A DNA stretch of 64,000 nucleotides from CAXXFQ01 sp963674475 (GCA_963674475.2 CAXXFQ010000017.1:542624-606623); one strand, 5' to 3'. Numbered from the stretch's first letter, positions 19,001 to 27,367 are shown. Translations and numbers: made by a program. Notes: generated by a model not told the origin, from the sequence alone.

Positions 19001-20464
19001 AATAATAGGGCCAATTTGGATAGCGGTGCGATACATAACTTTGACGGCAACGTGACCATTGATTCTTCCGTTCTGAAGGGGAACACGGCTGGAGACGATG
19101 GTGGCGCCATCTCGAACTATTTTGTCGGCACCTTGTCGATTATCAATTCAACCGTATCTGGTAATTCTGCCCAGGATTTCGGGGGAGCGTTTTATAATGA
19201 AAGCACCTTGAATGTAACCAACTGTTCCATTCTAGATAATGTGGTGAACAGGACTGGCGGTGGTATTTTCAATAGTCGTCAGAATATCTCGACGGTGGTG
19301 AATACAGTCGTAGCCGATAATACCGCGCCGGTTGATGCGGATCTCAATGGTGGATTGACCGCCGAGAGTTCACATAACTTCATTGGCACCGAAGACGGCG
19401 ACCCGATGCTTATGGAGGTTGCCGATGGTGATGGTTTGGTTCAATATTATATTCCGCTCACAGGTAGTCCTCTGATCGATGCGGGGGATAATGCGTTGGC
19501 CATCGGCGCCGGTGGGAATCCGCTTTTGACGGACCAGGTGGGTAACCTTCGGGTTCAAAACGGAACGGTCGATATCGGGGCTTATGAATCTGTTAATGCC
19601 GCTCCGGCGGTGGTTCAGGTCAAGGTCGATGACGGAACGCAGCGTTCGTGTGTGCGGGGTTTGACGGTTCAGTTTAGTGAGGCGATTGAGAACCTTTCGA
19701 TCGAGTCGCTACGATTGACGAATCTTACAACCGGTGAAACGATATCGATCAATGCAATGGCTTTGCCGGCTACTACTAGCCCGAGTTTCTATCATTGGAC
19801 GTTCCCCGGTTTTCCCGGAGGCCGGTTGCCGGACGGGAATTATCTTGCGGAGATTCCCGCCGAAGGGGTGGTCGATGCGGATGGGGCGGCGATGGCGGAG
19901 GATTACTCGTTCGAATTCCATTCCTTTTTCGGCGACAGCGATGGCGACCGGGATGTCGATATCGCCGATCTGTTCCGGTTTAGGAAGACCTATCAAAAGA
20001 CCGCGTTGGACGAAGGTTTTGACGGGCGGTTCGATTCCGATTCGGACGGGGATGTCGATTTGGCCGATTTTTTTGCCTTCCGGCAGAATTATAAGGAGAC
20101 GCTTCCGGCGCCGGTGGCAATAGAGGGAGGGATCGAGGGGTGGTCGCTTCCGGTTTCGATTCCGATCTTCATGAACTCCTCTTTCGCGACGATTCCCGAG
20201 AGAACTTATGGGCCGATTCAACGCTCCGGAATGAAGATCGGTGAGCCGGTTTCGTTGAAGCCGGTCGATTTCCATGCGTTTTCGTCGACCCCCGCCGTGG
20301 CCCCGTCGCTGGCCGAGGAGCCGTTGGCGAAAGCGTCGATTGACGAGGGACTGCTGACCACGTTGGCGATCGACTTGCAGCAGTCGCGGTCGACTTCAAA
20401 GAAAAACGAGGAGGAAGCGTCAGAGGATAGTCCGTTTGCGTTGGTGTATCAATGGTTGGACTGA
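13049..20464 (+). CDS. Giant LEPR-XLL / CSLREA beta-helix surface protein with dockerin-like C-terminus
   Basis: The gene encodes 2471 residues from an ATG at 13049 preceded by GAGGAGG. Residues 33-45 (RLEPLEDRRMLTT) form the planctomycete LEPR-XLL N-terminal motif. Four modules follow, starting near residues 42, 785, 1315 and 1800. Each opens with a CSLREA-type motif (VDSL.D.V..DG..TLREA.EA.NT) and runs into a parallel beta-helix of short repeats (NSTI..N.A...GGGI.N) with choice-of-anchor-Q type segments (GSPLIDAG, VDIGSVEFQ). Module 1 carries an extra insert at about residues 615-724. An Ig-like region lies near 2185-2290, then a dockerin-like pair of calcium loops (DSDGDRDVDIADL and DSDGDVDLADF) at 2295-2348, then a short tail. 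It probably acts as a secreted adhesin, matrix protein or glycan-binding scaffold. A terminator follows at 20538. Confidence 0.88.
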   Translation: MLFSWNKKRVGFAEKNSLPGRALSGRRHTLRLEPLEDRRMLTTFLVDSLDDVVAEDGVITLREAIEAANTNAAIGDAVAGSDTETDQITFKADLFVGGPATIGLTNTPAEVAQEAGDLPPLLSCGVPIPSDSPNQLNIRDDLVIEGPGADLLSIDGLGQSRVFMIEFRGEVTISGVTITGGNADYGGGVCSYFAKIAIQDSVISENTADYKGGGVCVRYGEVSVTDCTFDANVAQEFGGGIYNEGTLTVTDSTFTDNRVEEYDGGGISNKHCGQLTVTNSTFADNYAYYGGGGIHNWATATVSDSTFTGNWTVKHGGAIGNPGTLALSGVTVTGNWVENGPLSWGGGGISNEHVITITNSTISDNEAGIGGGIKNLRGGLIVSNSSICNNTAETEGGGIWTEDPITVANSTIAGNRAGSDGGGIAVISDCGYPFRVDVINSTIVDNLAQGQGGGIYSGNYSTSLVNSVVAQNTASADADVYGTLRATSRNYFVGASDGNPMLTAITDDNGAIRYYLPQSGSPLIDAGFPYATAKAGLTTDQRGNSRFVPNGATVDIGSVEFQATPELSVAPTPNIEIIEGQTVTVDICLTADPGTAVDVEVLKQSGSSELVIQGVSAQVVAPTIVIYDVIGATTYTYDAPTKTYTIAWDFCNSELDADTIICGLNGAAGGEYQFAVTGCGATNTIECGSQVFLGTVTGPGTGIVDGTVLFGGMVDLIWDYEESYSANFATLSFDSTNWNVPQTVTFSLADDADRENDDAAVFSVSAAGMETVNLFMTGIDDCRTYVVDSLADVVAADGVLTLREAIEAASTNTAVGDAVAGSDSEDDLIVFDPALFADGPGVISLTNDPIDAAQDAEDLPPLLACGLPNQLTLADDLVIEGPGADLLSIDGLGQSQVFLVNENAEVTISGVTVTGGHEEWGGGIRNHGTLTLDNVVLSGNDASKGGAIANMPGAILTITESFLCDNSANDYGAAIWGYGVNSISISDSSFLRNSAWRYGGAIKSEGQLDIVDSTFVENSAGTGGAIYVYQGVVSILNSTFLSNDAYSGGGIHNYNGTITASNLLFSGNSAEKRGGAIENMRGDLTIVGGSLVDNDATNGGGIVNATEGSLTLFNTVVANNTANTDSDINGVCEAASTNNFIGTEDGDPMLTAIADENGLVRFYLPQLGSPLVDTGNDAAAAGMVVDQRGNPRFVGTVDIGSVELQARPELSVTSTPYIEVEEGGSFTIEVCLTADPRDWVVVDIWKLADSSPDISIDTWTLGFDSNNWNVPQSVTFSVAEDVEMVREHAMFSLDLYESEIVHLFVSSINNDNQVYVVDSLADTVAGDGQLTLREALEAVNTSSAVGDAPAGSEDTTDLIRFSPDLFGTGPAVITLDGSNLTIVSDVVIEGPGADWLTIDAGGDSRVFYVAPEADAFLSGLGITGGVANDGGGISNGGYLNLSDVGIFGNRAFDGGGGVYNFGTLSVIDSTIDGNLAEYGGGVYHRSNGLLTLVNSAVEKNTASSSGGGLFSYYGTAEIQSSLFSGNIAKYSNGGGIRNHLGTLAIANSTIAGNSASYYAGIENNGTLSVANSTISHNVAEHEGGGLNNRGDNTSTLINTVIAGNSASGFVDLNGGLTAESSHNFIGTEDGDPMLTAIADDEGVIRYYIPQLGSPLIDAGDDAQAVAAGLTVDVRGKERFVGTVDIGAVEFQGTPELAVSPSPFVEVIEGQTGSFLVCLTADPMGTVEVSVEKLAGGSDVTSVDQSALTFDSGNWNVPQSVSVLADNDSNLCEDSDIYALSCTGMDTVHLTVTSIDTMIRTYLVNSLEDTVALDGQLTLREALEAVNTGAAVGDALAGSEIAEHVITFAPSLFEAGSEAITLKGNSLEIGGDVFIEGPGAELLTIDAASGSWVFYITPEGSGVIDGLTITGGLGDRGGGIHNDGTLTVTRSTITGNTAQRYGGGFYNDGSITIRDSLICENHAFRNGGALDNHCATVVIEDCVIANNRANLDSGAIHNFDGNVTIDSSVLKGNTAGDDGGAISNYFVGTLSIINSTVSGNSAQDFGGAFYNESTLNVTNCSILDNVVNRTGGGIFNSRQNISTVVNTVVADNTAPVDADLNGGLTAESSHNFIGTEDGDPMLMEVADGDGLVQYYIPLTGSPLIDAGDNALAIGAGGNPLLTDQVGNLRVQNGTVDIGAYESVNAAPAVVQVKVDDGTQRSCVRGLTVQFSEAIENLSIESLRLTNLTTGETISINAMALPATTSPSFYHWTFPGFPGGRLPDGNYLAEIPAEGVVDADGAAMAEDYSFEFHSFFGDSDGDRDVDIADLFRFRKTYQKTALDEGFDGRFDSDSDGDVDLADFFAFRQNYKETLPAPVAIEGGIEGWSLPVSIPIFMNSSFATIPERTYGPIQRSGMKIGEPVSLKPVDFHAFSSTPAVAPSLAEEPLAKASIDEGLLTTLAIDLQQSRSTSKKNEEEASEDSPFALVYQWLD

Positions 20465-20537
20465 TTCGCCGCCAAAACTAAAGAGAAAACCAAAAGTGAA
20501 AACTCTTTGAATTTTTAAAAATTGAGAGAGAATATCG

Positions 20538-20579
20538 CCGAGATCCGCGTCTATTTTGCCGCGGGTCTCGGTTTTTTTT
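20538..20579 (+). terminator. Rho-independent terminator after the giant surface protein gene
   Basis: CCGAGATCCGCG pairs with CGCGGGTCTCGG (12-bp stem, one G-U pair), an 11-base loop, followed by eight T. It lies 74 bases after the stop at 20464, between convergent genes. Confidence 0.85.
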
Positions 20580-20611
20580 GCGGTTTGATTCGACGCTTGA
20601 AAGACGTCTCT

Positions 20612-23600
20612 CTAAGAAACGGTCAACTCTTTGCTTTTGGTGGCGAGCAGTACGGACGGTTCCAGAAAACCGTAGGCGGCAGCCAGAAATCTGATCGGGT
20701 GGAAGGTCGGTTTCGCGGTCCCCTGTTCCATCTGGATCTTGCACGCGCTGCATTCGGTGGCCCCCGCTTGAATCGACGGGTCTCGCATGGCGCCCATCAA
20801 ATGGCGTCCGATTCGCAGACTGGTTCGATAGGTGCGGTGTTTGATACCGAAGGTGCCCGCCATTCCGCAACAGCCCGCTTCGATCGACTGGACCGAAAGG
20901 CCGGGGATCAGACGCAACAGTTCCAGGCCCGGAGTACCGACCTCCAACGCTTTGATACGACAGGGAGTATGGTACGCGATCGTAGCCTCGATCGGGTGGA
21001 AATCGAGTTTCAGTCTCTTCTGTGAGTGAAGTTCCCAGAGAAAGGTCGACGCTTCGCATGTGTTTTCGGCGATCTGACGGGTTTCGTTGTCGTCGAAGAG
21101 ATAACCGTATTCACGAATTAACGTCAAGGCGGCTGCCGGTTCGGTGGCCACGATCCGATAGCCTCGCCGAATTGCTTCGCCCAAGAGACGGAGGTTGCGT
21201 CTGGCTATTTTGGCGGCGGTATCGAGCGCTCCGGAGGCGATGGCGGTCGATCCGGCTTGCAATTGTCGGGGTGGGACAAAGACGCTGATTCCATTGTGGC
21301 GCAGGATGTTGACGAACGCTTCGCCCAATTCGGGAGCGTGACGATTCACATACGTATCGACGAAAAAAGCGACTTTCACGCCATCGTGATTTTTCGGGCG
21401 CGTTAACCGTTTCCCCATGGCGCGTCGAAGAAAGTTTCGGCGATAGACCTTCGGCAATTTACGACCCTGAGCGATTCCGAGTGTTTTTTCGAGGAACCAA
21501 CGGAAACGACGATTTCTCAGTGCCAGGTTGGTCAATCGGGGGAAGCGACTGATCCAGAATCCGACGATATCGATCCGGTTCATGATCGAGTCGCTCAGCG
21601 GAAGCCCTTTCGCCGTGACGTAAGCCCCTTTGGCTTCCGCCATCAAGCGGGGAATATCGCAGCTGGTTGTGCATTCCAGATCGCATATATGGCAATGAAA
21701 ACAAAGGTCGGCGAACTCTTTGAATTCGTCGCTGGTCAACTGCTTTAAATCCAATTGTTCGGTGAGCAGCGAGCGCAGTAAATTGGCTTTTGCGCGTGGC
21801 GAAGCTTCTTCGATGGGAGTGCTTCGAAATCGCGGGCAGATTCGTCCGAGCGGGTCTTGATTTCGACAGTCGCCGCACCCGGTGCACTGGCCGGCCGTGT
21901 GGCGGATCCGGTCCGGGTCCCAATTCAATTGCAACTCGAGGATGTTCCGCATCGCGGGACGAGTTTTTCTGGGGTGCACCTTGGACGGGAGCGATTCCGG
22001 GGTAGGGGCCGAGCCGTTGGTTTCCGACGTGGGGGCGGTCTCGACAGAAGACGCGCGGAAGGGAACGGTTGACCGGACGTTTTTTGTCAAACTCGAAGGG
22101 TCGTTCGAGCCGACAATTTTTCTCGGATTCAAGAGTCCCCCCGGATCGAAGACCTGTTTGATCGCTTCGAAAAGCGGATACAGGTTTTCTTCCTGCTTTT
22201 GGGTAAACGGGCTACGACTGAAGCCCATGCCCCGTTCGCCGCCGAGGGTGCCGCCGTATCGGAAGAGGGTTTCGTAGAGCGATTCGGCGAGGTGGCCCAT
22301 CTTTTCAATTTGATCCGGGTTGGCCAAATCGAAAAAAGGATGGTAATGCAACTGACCCTGAAGCGGATGACACGAGAGGGCCGCGTTGACTTGGTGTTCC
22401 TTAAAGACGTTTTGGCAGGCGACCAAAAATTCAGGCAACACCGAGGGGGCGACGGCCATGTCCTCGACGATCGAGACCGGGCGGCTGGCCCCTTCGAGTT
22501 GTCGCAAAGGGGGCAGAAGTCGCGAGGTGAGTTGCCGGTATAGGTCGATATCTTCCGGCCGACGCATATCCCGAACCCCGAAGGCAAGTCGCCTTTGGTG
22601 TCGAATTGTCTCGATCGATCGGTTCAACCGTTCTTGGACGTCGTCGGTGGTTTCCCCGCACTCCTCGACCATGAGGACCGCCTCTGTTTGCATCGGGATC
22701 AATTGGTCCCAATGCGAATCGGTGTCGCGTGCCAAGCTCAAGAATCGTCGATCCAAGAGGTCGCAGGCGGCCGGTTGGGAGAAGGACCGGGAATCGCCCA
22801 AGGCCAATGCCGCGTGGGTCGCCTTTTCGAGCGAATCGAACAAAAACAAGACCATGCCGTGATGAGGGGGAATCTCGCAGGTCGAAAGTCGTGCCTCGGT
22901 GATCAGGGCGAGGGTGCCTTCCGACCCGACGACCAACCGGGCCAGGTCGAAGAAGTTGGGGCCAAGAATTCCGTCGAGGTGGTAGCCGCCCCGCAAGAGC
23001 GAGCTGCTTTCGCGGGCGCGCTGCGTGATTCGTTCTTGATAGGGAGAGAAAAGTTCGACCAGTCGATCGATCAGTTCTCGTTTCCGCGGGTTGGTATCGG
23101 TGCTTTTTCCCTCGACCAACGGTTCACGCCCCGCACTGATCACATGACCGTCGGCCAGGACCAGCCCGAGTTGTTGCACATGTTCGCCGGTTCGACCGTA
23201 GCGGGGCCAGTGGCTTCCGGACGCGTCGACAGCGATCATGCCGGCGATGGTCGTTGTTCGGGTATTGGCCGGGTCGGGGCCGAATTGACGATCTTTGCGA
23301 GCCAGATAAGCATTGAGCCGTTCCAGCACGACGCCCGCTTGGACCTTGACCGAGTGGGAATCGCTTTCGAGAACCCGGTGGAAATAACGGGAGAAATCGA
23401 CCACCAGTCCCGGGCCGAGCGCCCCTCCGGCGGTCGAGGTTCCCGCGCCTCGGGCGTGCAGCGGAATTCCCTTTGAGGCGGCGTAACGGACCACGGCGAC
23501 TACGTCGCGGACGCCGCGCGGCCGAATGACACCAAGTGGGCGGATTTCGTAGACGCTTGCGTCGGAGGCGAAAATCTGACGGACCACGGGATCGACTCGA

Positions 23601-23668
23601 ACTTCCCCGTCCAAGAGACCGCGAAGGTCGTCTTGAATCCGGTGGGGATGATAGTCAAACGATTCCAT
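20612..23668 (-). CDS. FAD-binding and Fe-S oxidoreductase, YdiJ/GlcD-GlcF type
   Basis: At 1018 residues it has the length of E. coli YdiJ (a D-2-hydroxyglutarate dehydrogenase). Residues 40-225 are a PCMH-type FAD-binding domain (RGAGTSTAGGALGPGLVVDFS, then TIAGMIAVDASGSHWPRYGRT). Residues 270-515 are the FAD-oxidase C-terminal domain. Two 4Fe-4S clusters follow: CTGCGDC near 592 with a later CP, and CFHCHICDLECTTSC near 654. The C-terminal third has CCG-type cysteine motifs (AGCCGMAGTFG near 929 and ECSACKIQ). It should oxidise a D-2-hydroxy acid such as D-lactate, glycolate or 2-hydroxyglutarate and pass electrons through the clusters to a quinone or electron-transfer protein. The ATG at 23668 is clear. 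The exact substrate is not visible. Confidence 0.88.
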   Translation of the reverse strand: MESFDYHPHRIQDDLRGLLDGEVRVDPVVRQIFASDASVYEIRPLGVIRPRGVRDVVAVVRYAASKGIPLHARGAGTSTAGGALGPGLVVDFSRYFHRVLESDSHSVKVQAGVVLERLNAYLARKDRQFGPDPANTRTTTIAGMIAVDASGSHWPRYGRTGEHVQQLGLVLADGHVISAGREPLVEGKSTDTNPRKRELIDRLVELFSPYQERITQRARESSSLLRGGYHLDGILGPNFFDLARLVVGSEGTLALITEARLSTCEIPPHHGMVLFLFDSLEKATHAALALGDSRSFSQPAACDLLDRRFLSLARDTDSHWDQLIPMQTEAVLMVEECGETTDDVQERLNRSIETIRHQRRLAFGVRDMRRPEDIDLYRQLTSRLLPPLRQLEGASRPVSIVEDMAVAPSVLPEFLVACQNVFKEHQVNAALSCHPLQGQLHYHPFFDLANPDQIEKMGHLAESLYETLFRYGGTLGGERGMGFSRSPFTQKQEENLYPLFEAIKQVFDPGGLLNPRKIVGSNDPSSLTKNVRSTVPFRASSVETAPTSETNGSAPTPESLPSKVHPRKTRPAMRNILELQLNWDPDRIRHTAGQCTGCGDCRNQDPLGRICPRFRSTPIEEASPRAKANLLRSLLTEQLDLKQLTSDEFKEFADLCFHCHICDLECTTSCDIPRLMAEAKGAYVTAKGLPLSDSIMNRIDIVGFWISRFPRLTNLALRNRRFRWFLEKTLGIAQGRKLPKVYRRNFLRRAMGKRLTRPKNHDGVKVAFFVDTYVNRHAPELGEAFVNILRHNGISVFVPPRQLQAGSTAIASGALDTAAKIARRNLRLLGEAIRRGYRIVATEPAAALTLIREYGYLFDDNETRQIAENTCEASTFLWELHSQKRLKLDFHPIEATIAYHTPCRIKALEVGTPGLELLRLIPGLSVQSIEAGCCGMAGTFGIKHRTYRTSLRIGRHLMGAMRDPSIQAGATECSACKIQMEQGTAKPTFHPIRFLAAAYGFLEPSVLLATKSKELTVS

Positions 23669-23819
23669 CGCACGCGTCCATTTTGGGAAAAATTTTTATT
23701 CGGGTTGGCGGGCCCCATGCCGCGTTGGGGACCACCCTTTTACGATTGAGGATCCGGCTTCAAAAAACGACCTTTTCTCGGTCTGTCTACTTTGAACCGA
23801 AACCCTCGAACGTTTCGAT

Positions 23820-24503
23820 TCAGTCTCGACTTCCGCCGGCAAATTGCATGAGGTAGTAAAGCAACGTCAGGACCGCTTGTAACGTGGCGGCGACGTAGGT
23901 CAACGCGGCGGCGCTGAGGACGCGTCGGACGTGGACCATTTGATCGGGATTGACGATGCTCAGTCCGGCCAACTGGGCCTTGGCTCGGCTGCTGGCGTTG
24001 AACTCGACTGGCAGGTTGACGACCTGGAAAAAGACGACGCATGCGAACAGGGCGATCCCGATATAAAGAAGTGCCGGGATATTAAAAATCGCTCCGAGGA
24101 TCAAGATCCAGATTCCGGCATTGCTTCCGAATCCGGCCATAGGAACCGCCGCGTTTCGGATCATCAGCGGGGCGTAATTCTTGGCGTCTTGGATTGCGTG
24201 TCCCGCTTCGTGGGCCGCGATGCCGACGGAGGCCAACGTCCGGTTTTGATAGACGTCCGGGCTCAGTCGCAGCACCTTGGCACGCGGGTCGTAATGGTCG
24301 CTCAAATGGCCGGGGATTTGCTCGATCGCCACGTTCGTCAGACCGGCCGAGTCGAGGATATGGCGGGCCGCCGCCGCGCCGCTTAACGGGGCCGGTTGCT
24401 TTTGCGCGGCCGCGTAGCTCGAACGGACCTTGATCTGGGCCCAAATGCCGAGGATCACGGCCGGGGCGATGAAAAGAAAAAATTTGGGGTCGAAAAATAA
24501 CAT
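23820..24503 (-). CDS. Membrane neutral zinc metallopeptidase (YugP-like)
   Basis: This is a 227-residue inner membrane protease of the Zn_peptidase_2 family. The start is the ATG at 24503 (MLFFDPKFFLF) with GAAG upstream. Helix 1 (residues 5-22) is followed by a cytosolic or periplasmic part with the zinc motif AAHEAGHAIQD near residues 93-103 (the two His ligands and Glu of HEXXH), then RNAAVPMAGFG and two more helices. The downstream FNASSRAKAQL segment matches the family's usual EFDAS.RA..L block, with Asn at the acidic position. Its substrate is unknown; family members are conserved in many bacteria. Confidence 0.85.
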   Translation of the reverse strand: MLFFDPKFFLFIAPAVILGIWAQIKVRSSYAAAQKQPAPLSGAAAARHILDSAGLTNVAIEQIPGHLSDHYDPRAKVLRLSPDVYQNRTLASVGIAAHEAGHAIQDAKNYAPLMIRNAAVPMAGFGSNAGIWILILGAIFNIPALLYIGIALFACVVFFQVVNLPVEFNASSRAKAQLAGLSIVNPDQMVHVRRVLSAAALTYVAATLQAVLTLLYYLMQFAGGSRD

Positions 24504-24949
24504 GGATCTTCTCTGAGTTTCTTTCCCAAAGGCCCTTTGCATGAACGAGGCCGTTTTGGAGGGGAACGGTTTATAAAATGTCTCTATTCCACTTTCCAGA
24601 CTTTCGTGAGAAAAGCCCGGGGCTAAAGTGGAGTTTTTTGTACTCTAGTTAATCTTATTCGGCCGGACAAGTCGCAGAGCAAACCCCTTTGCCCCAGAAT
24701 CGGGCCCGCTGAAAAGAAAGGCCGACTTCCGTTCCCAAACGAGGGGGTGGTAGTTCGACCCTGTTAAGAATTTTCGGCAAATATACCGCTTAAACGTTGC
24801 TAAATCACTTATTGGTAACCTCGGTAAACCGAAAGTTCACTCCATCACGGAATGAAAAAGTGACCCTTTATTCGTAAAAACAGGGGTGTCAATAAGACAA
24901 GGGTTGTCAATTTCTCATTCTCGTAAGCTACCTCGTTTTCAGAGGTGGC
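24504..24949. other. Intergenic region between the 88-residue gene and the metallopeptidase gene
   Basis: About 445 bases without a credible gene on either strand. It should contain the promoter of the metallopeptidase. A short stem (ACCTC/GAGGT) near 24933-24949 follows the stop of the 88-residue gene but has no T-run. Confidence 0.4.
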
Positions 24950-25216
24950 CTATTCTGACTTGCCGAGCGAATCGGACACCTCTTGGCAAATATCACGCAT
25001 CTCGTCGACCGAAACGTCCGCCAATGGTTTTCCCTTGCGATCGGCGTGTTCGTTGATCTTGATGGCCGACTCTTTCATGATCGCGTGCGTCTGCTCGGAT
25101 CCCCCCACCATGGCGAAGTTTTTCCCGCGAGTCACCCGGGTTTGTCCATCGTCGGCGTCAAATCCGATGCCCAACATCGCCGCGTCCGGTTTTTGCGAAT
25201 CTCTCGATGCTTTCAC
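24950..25216 (-). CDS. Conserved small hypothetical protein (88 aa)
   Basis: This is an 88-residue soluble protein starting at a GTG (25216) with AGGAAGC immediately upstream. It is charged and without hydrophobic segments. Notable phrases are DADDGQTRVTRGKNFAMVGGSEQTHAIMKESAIKINEHADRKGKPLADVSVDEMRDICQEV. The codon use and ribosome site support a real gene, and it lies 46 bases after the FHA gene on the same strand, so the two may form an operon. No function can be assigned. Confidence 0.65.
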   Translation of the reverse strand: MKASRDSQKPDAAMLGIGFDADDGQTRVTRGKNFAMVGGSEQTHAIMKESAIKINEHADRKGKPLADVSVDEMRDICQEVSDSLGKSE

Positions 25217-25262
25217 GCTTCCTGTTCCTTACAATCAACTCCCTTGGCCTCAAAGGGAAATT

Positions 25263-25916
25263 TTATTTTCGGTGAAAAAACTGCCTTAGCGTATCTTCCG
25301 CCGCCTTTTGACTATCGACCGTTTTCGGTTTTTGAATCGGGTGAATTCGATGGGTTTGGGTTTCGGCCTCAGGTTGTTGTTTTTTGGCTTTTTGCTGGGG
25401 CTCTTGTGAAGTTTTTTTCGACTCGGGGGGCTGGTACTGACGGTTTTCCACCAGGTTGGTCGAGTCGTTGGCTGCAACAGCCGTTTCGTTGACGGCCTGC
25501 TCAACGTCATCTTCCCCGAGCCAATCGGAAATATCGAGGTCCTCTTCTTCCGGAGGAGACGAGGCACCGACCGGGGATTTTACGGGTGAGGCAACCTTTG
25601 GCTTTTGGGTAGCCTGGGTCGCTAACTTAATCTCCACTTGAAAATGCAGCGGGCCCACCTGCAGCAGGTCGCCACTTTCGAGTTCCTCTTCCCCGCGGAC
25701 CATCTCGCCGTTGACGAGCGTTCCGTTTTTACTGCCAAAATCGCGTACCGACACCGCATCCTCGTCGACCAAAATCACACAGTGATGTCGGCTGATGAGG
25801 CCACTGCCCGGCCGCAGATGACAATCATCGGCACGGCCGATAAGAAACTTCGGACCGGGAATCTTGATCCGCATGCCCGCGTGTTTTCCTTCACGGACAA
25901 CCAGTGTCACACCCAT
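25263..25916 (-). CDS. FHA domain protein
   Basis: This is a 217-residue cytoplasmic protein. The start is taken at the ATG of MGVTLVVREG (25916) behind GGGGGT; a GTG one codon earlier is also possible. Residues 1-100 form a forkhead-associated domain with the phosphothreonine-binding pattern: IGR (strand 3), SRHHC, and GSKNGTLVNG. This domain binds phosphothreonine peptides, so it likely reads Ser/Thr kinase signals, which are abundant in planctomycetes. The rest is a low-complexity linker with an acidic patch (EEEDLDISDWLGEDD) and a Lys/Gln/Pro-rich tail. No catalytic domain is attached. Confidence 0.88.
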   Translation of the reverse strand: MGVTLVVREGKHAGMRIKIPGPKFLIGRADDCHLRPGSGLISRHHCVILVDEDAVSVRDFGSKNGTLVNGEMVRGEEELESGDLLQVGPLHFQVEIKLATQATQKPKVASPVKSPVGASSPPEEEDLDISDWLGEDDVEQAVNETAVAANDSTNLVENRQYQPPESKKTSQEPQQKAKKQQPEAETQTHRIHPIQKPKTVDSQKAAEDTLRQFFHRK

Positions 25917-26444
25917 CACCTACCCCCATCCTCTCTTCGAGTTGGTTGAGCAAGAACCCTTTTGGGTTACCTGCTGCGTAGGTTTTTAGGGTCATTTTCC
26001 CAATGACGTTTCCGGTTACGGCTCCACGAAAGGGGAACTTACCGTTGGCGCTGAACCGCCACACCCTTTTGCGGATAACCCTTACCGGGGACGCTCCCGA
26101 CGGGAAAAAGGCCCTCGAAAAAGTTAAAAGCGACGTATGCCCTCCTCTGTTGGAATTCTACGCACCGGCAGCTTCTCTTGTTTGCCGACCCGCCGTTAGG
26201 GGGGCCCTTTTCCAGCGGAAAAGAGCTCAAAGCCACCGCGGCGCGAACGAGAAAACCGCCTTTGGCCCGGTTTAAGGGGCCTTGCGCGCATTTTTCACCT
26301 CTAACTGTTCATAATATCGATCATACCAGTTATGCAAGCCAAAGTCAAAACCGCCTTCGGCCAAATAGTTTATTCTGGTTTACTACCTGCCGGCGGTCCC
26401 GATTCGTTCACTTGAAAGAGCGAGAAAAGGGGCTACCCCCCCGT
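25917..26444. other. Intergenic region between the FHA and lipoyl transferase genes
   Basis: About 530 bases. Open frames on the plus strand (26003-26275, 26178-26504) are Pro/Arg/Lys-rich, lack ribosome-binding sites and run across each other, so they are taken as chance. It should hold the FHA gene promoter. Nothing else was recognised. Confidence 0.4.
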
Positions 26445-27206
26445 TTAGAGGGTTTTGTCTCGATTTTCCGTCCATCGACGGTTTCCATATTTTTGACGAG
26501 TTAGTCGCGTGGCCCGTTCGAGTTGCTCCCCGGAAAGCCGACTTGGTTCGAAAACCAGCCCCAAGTCGTTTTCCCATTGCCGCAGAAGACGTTCTTCAAA
26601 CCGATCCTCGGCCGTTTTGCAATCGGGGGCCAAATCCAGGATGCCGGGCAGCTCGGGGGCTCGGTCTGATCGCCGAAGCAGGAGGCTTCCGTGCTGCAAA
26701 ACGGCCCCTTGAAAACGGCGTTGGGCGCTGCCGCCGACCTTGTCTTCCCCTATTAAAAGATCGCCCACGGCACGACGTTGAAAACATAGAAAAGGGGTTT
26801 CGGTGTCCGGTTTTTTCGAATTCCCGTCAAAAAGGACCGCTCCGACACCTGTTTCGGCGAGAATTTCAACGATCGCCTGGTGCGCTTTTTGGTAAAGTTC
26901 GAGCCGACCGGCCGTCCAGCGATGTTTCGGCGGCAAGGCGAGGCTGTAGGTCAGTTCCCGGTCGTGCAGGATCGCGCCGCCGCCGCTGGCCCGACGTACT
27001 ACCGGGCAACTTTGGCTTGAAGCGTGTTTTTCACGATCGGAAAAGGTTTGGAAGTAACCCAGCGATAGAGTCGGTTCCGCCCAGCGGTACAGCCGTAGCG
27101 TGCAGACGTTTTCGGAAACGGCCGATTCCAGCAGTGCCTGATCGACCGCCATATTCCAGCAGCCTTCACCGGGCGAATCAATCAATAAACGACAAACGGT
27201 GTTCAT
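26445..27206 (-). CDS. Lipoate-protein ligase / LipM-type octanoyltransferase
   Basis: This is a 253-residue enzyme of the biotin/lipoate A/B ligase fold. The ATG at 27206 follows GGGGG. The N-terminus MNTVCRLLIDSPGEGCWNMAVDQALL and the block RRASGGGAILHDRELTYS (near residue 69) form the lipoyl-binding pocket. FLCFQRRAVGDLLI near 139 holds the cysteine expected as the catalytic residue of LipM/LipL-type transferases. KVGGSAQRR...AVLQHGSLLL (154-170) gives the conserved lysine and the GSAQ.R.....QHG signature. It would transfer octanoyl (LipM) or attach lipoate to E2/GcvH domains. The cysteine favours a transferase over an ATP-dependent ligase. The last 60 residues are a helical extension. Confidence 0.82.
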   Translation of the reverse strand: MNTVCRLLIDSPGEGCWNMAVDQALLESAVSENVCTLRLYRWAEPTLSLGYFQTFSDREKHASSQSCPVVRRASGGGAILHDRELTYSLALPPKHRWTAGRLELYQKAHQAIVEILAETGVGAVLFDGNSKKPDTETPFLCFQRRAVGDLLIGEDKVGGSAQRRFQGAVLQHGSLLLRRSDRAPELPGILDLAPDCKTAEDRFEERLLRQWENDLGLVFEPSRLSGEQLERATRLTRQKYGNRRWTENRDKTL

Positions 27207-27325
27207 ACCCCCATCCTATCCGAAAACCGGTCCTCCCGAAACCGTCTGTTTGCTTGGCGGTTTTTGAGTCGACCGCTGTTGCATGATTGAACCTTTATGA
27301 GGAAAAACGGTTTGACTTGCTGGAA

Positions 27326-27367
27326 TAAAAAAAAGGGGGAACCATTTTCGCGATGGTTCCCCCTTGA
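27326..27367 (-). terminator. Rho-independent terminator of the first alpha-L-rhamnosidase gene
   Basis: On the minus strand GGGGGAACCAT and ATGGTTCCCCC form an 11-bp stem around a short loop, followed by eight T. It lies about 50 bases after the stop at 27415. Confidence 0.9.

Noticed and set aside
25917..26504. Plus-strand frames at 26003-26275 and 26178-26504
   Set aside because: Overlapping frames without ribosome-binding sites, biased toward Arg/Pro/Lys, and no recognisable domain.
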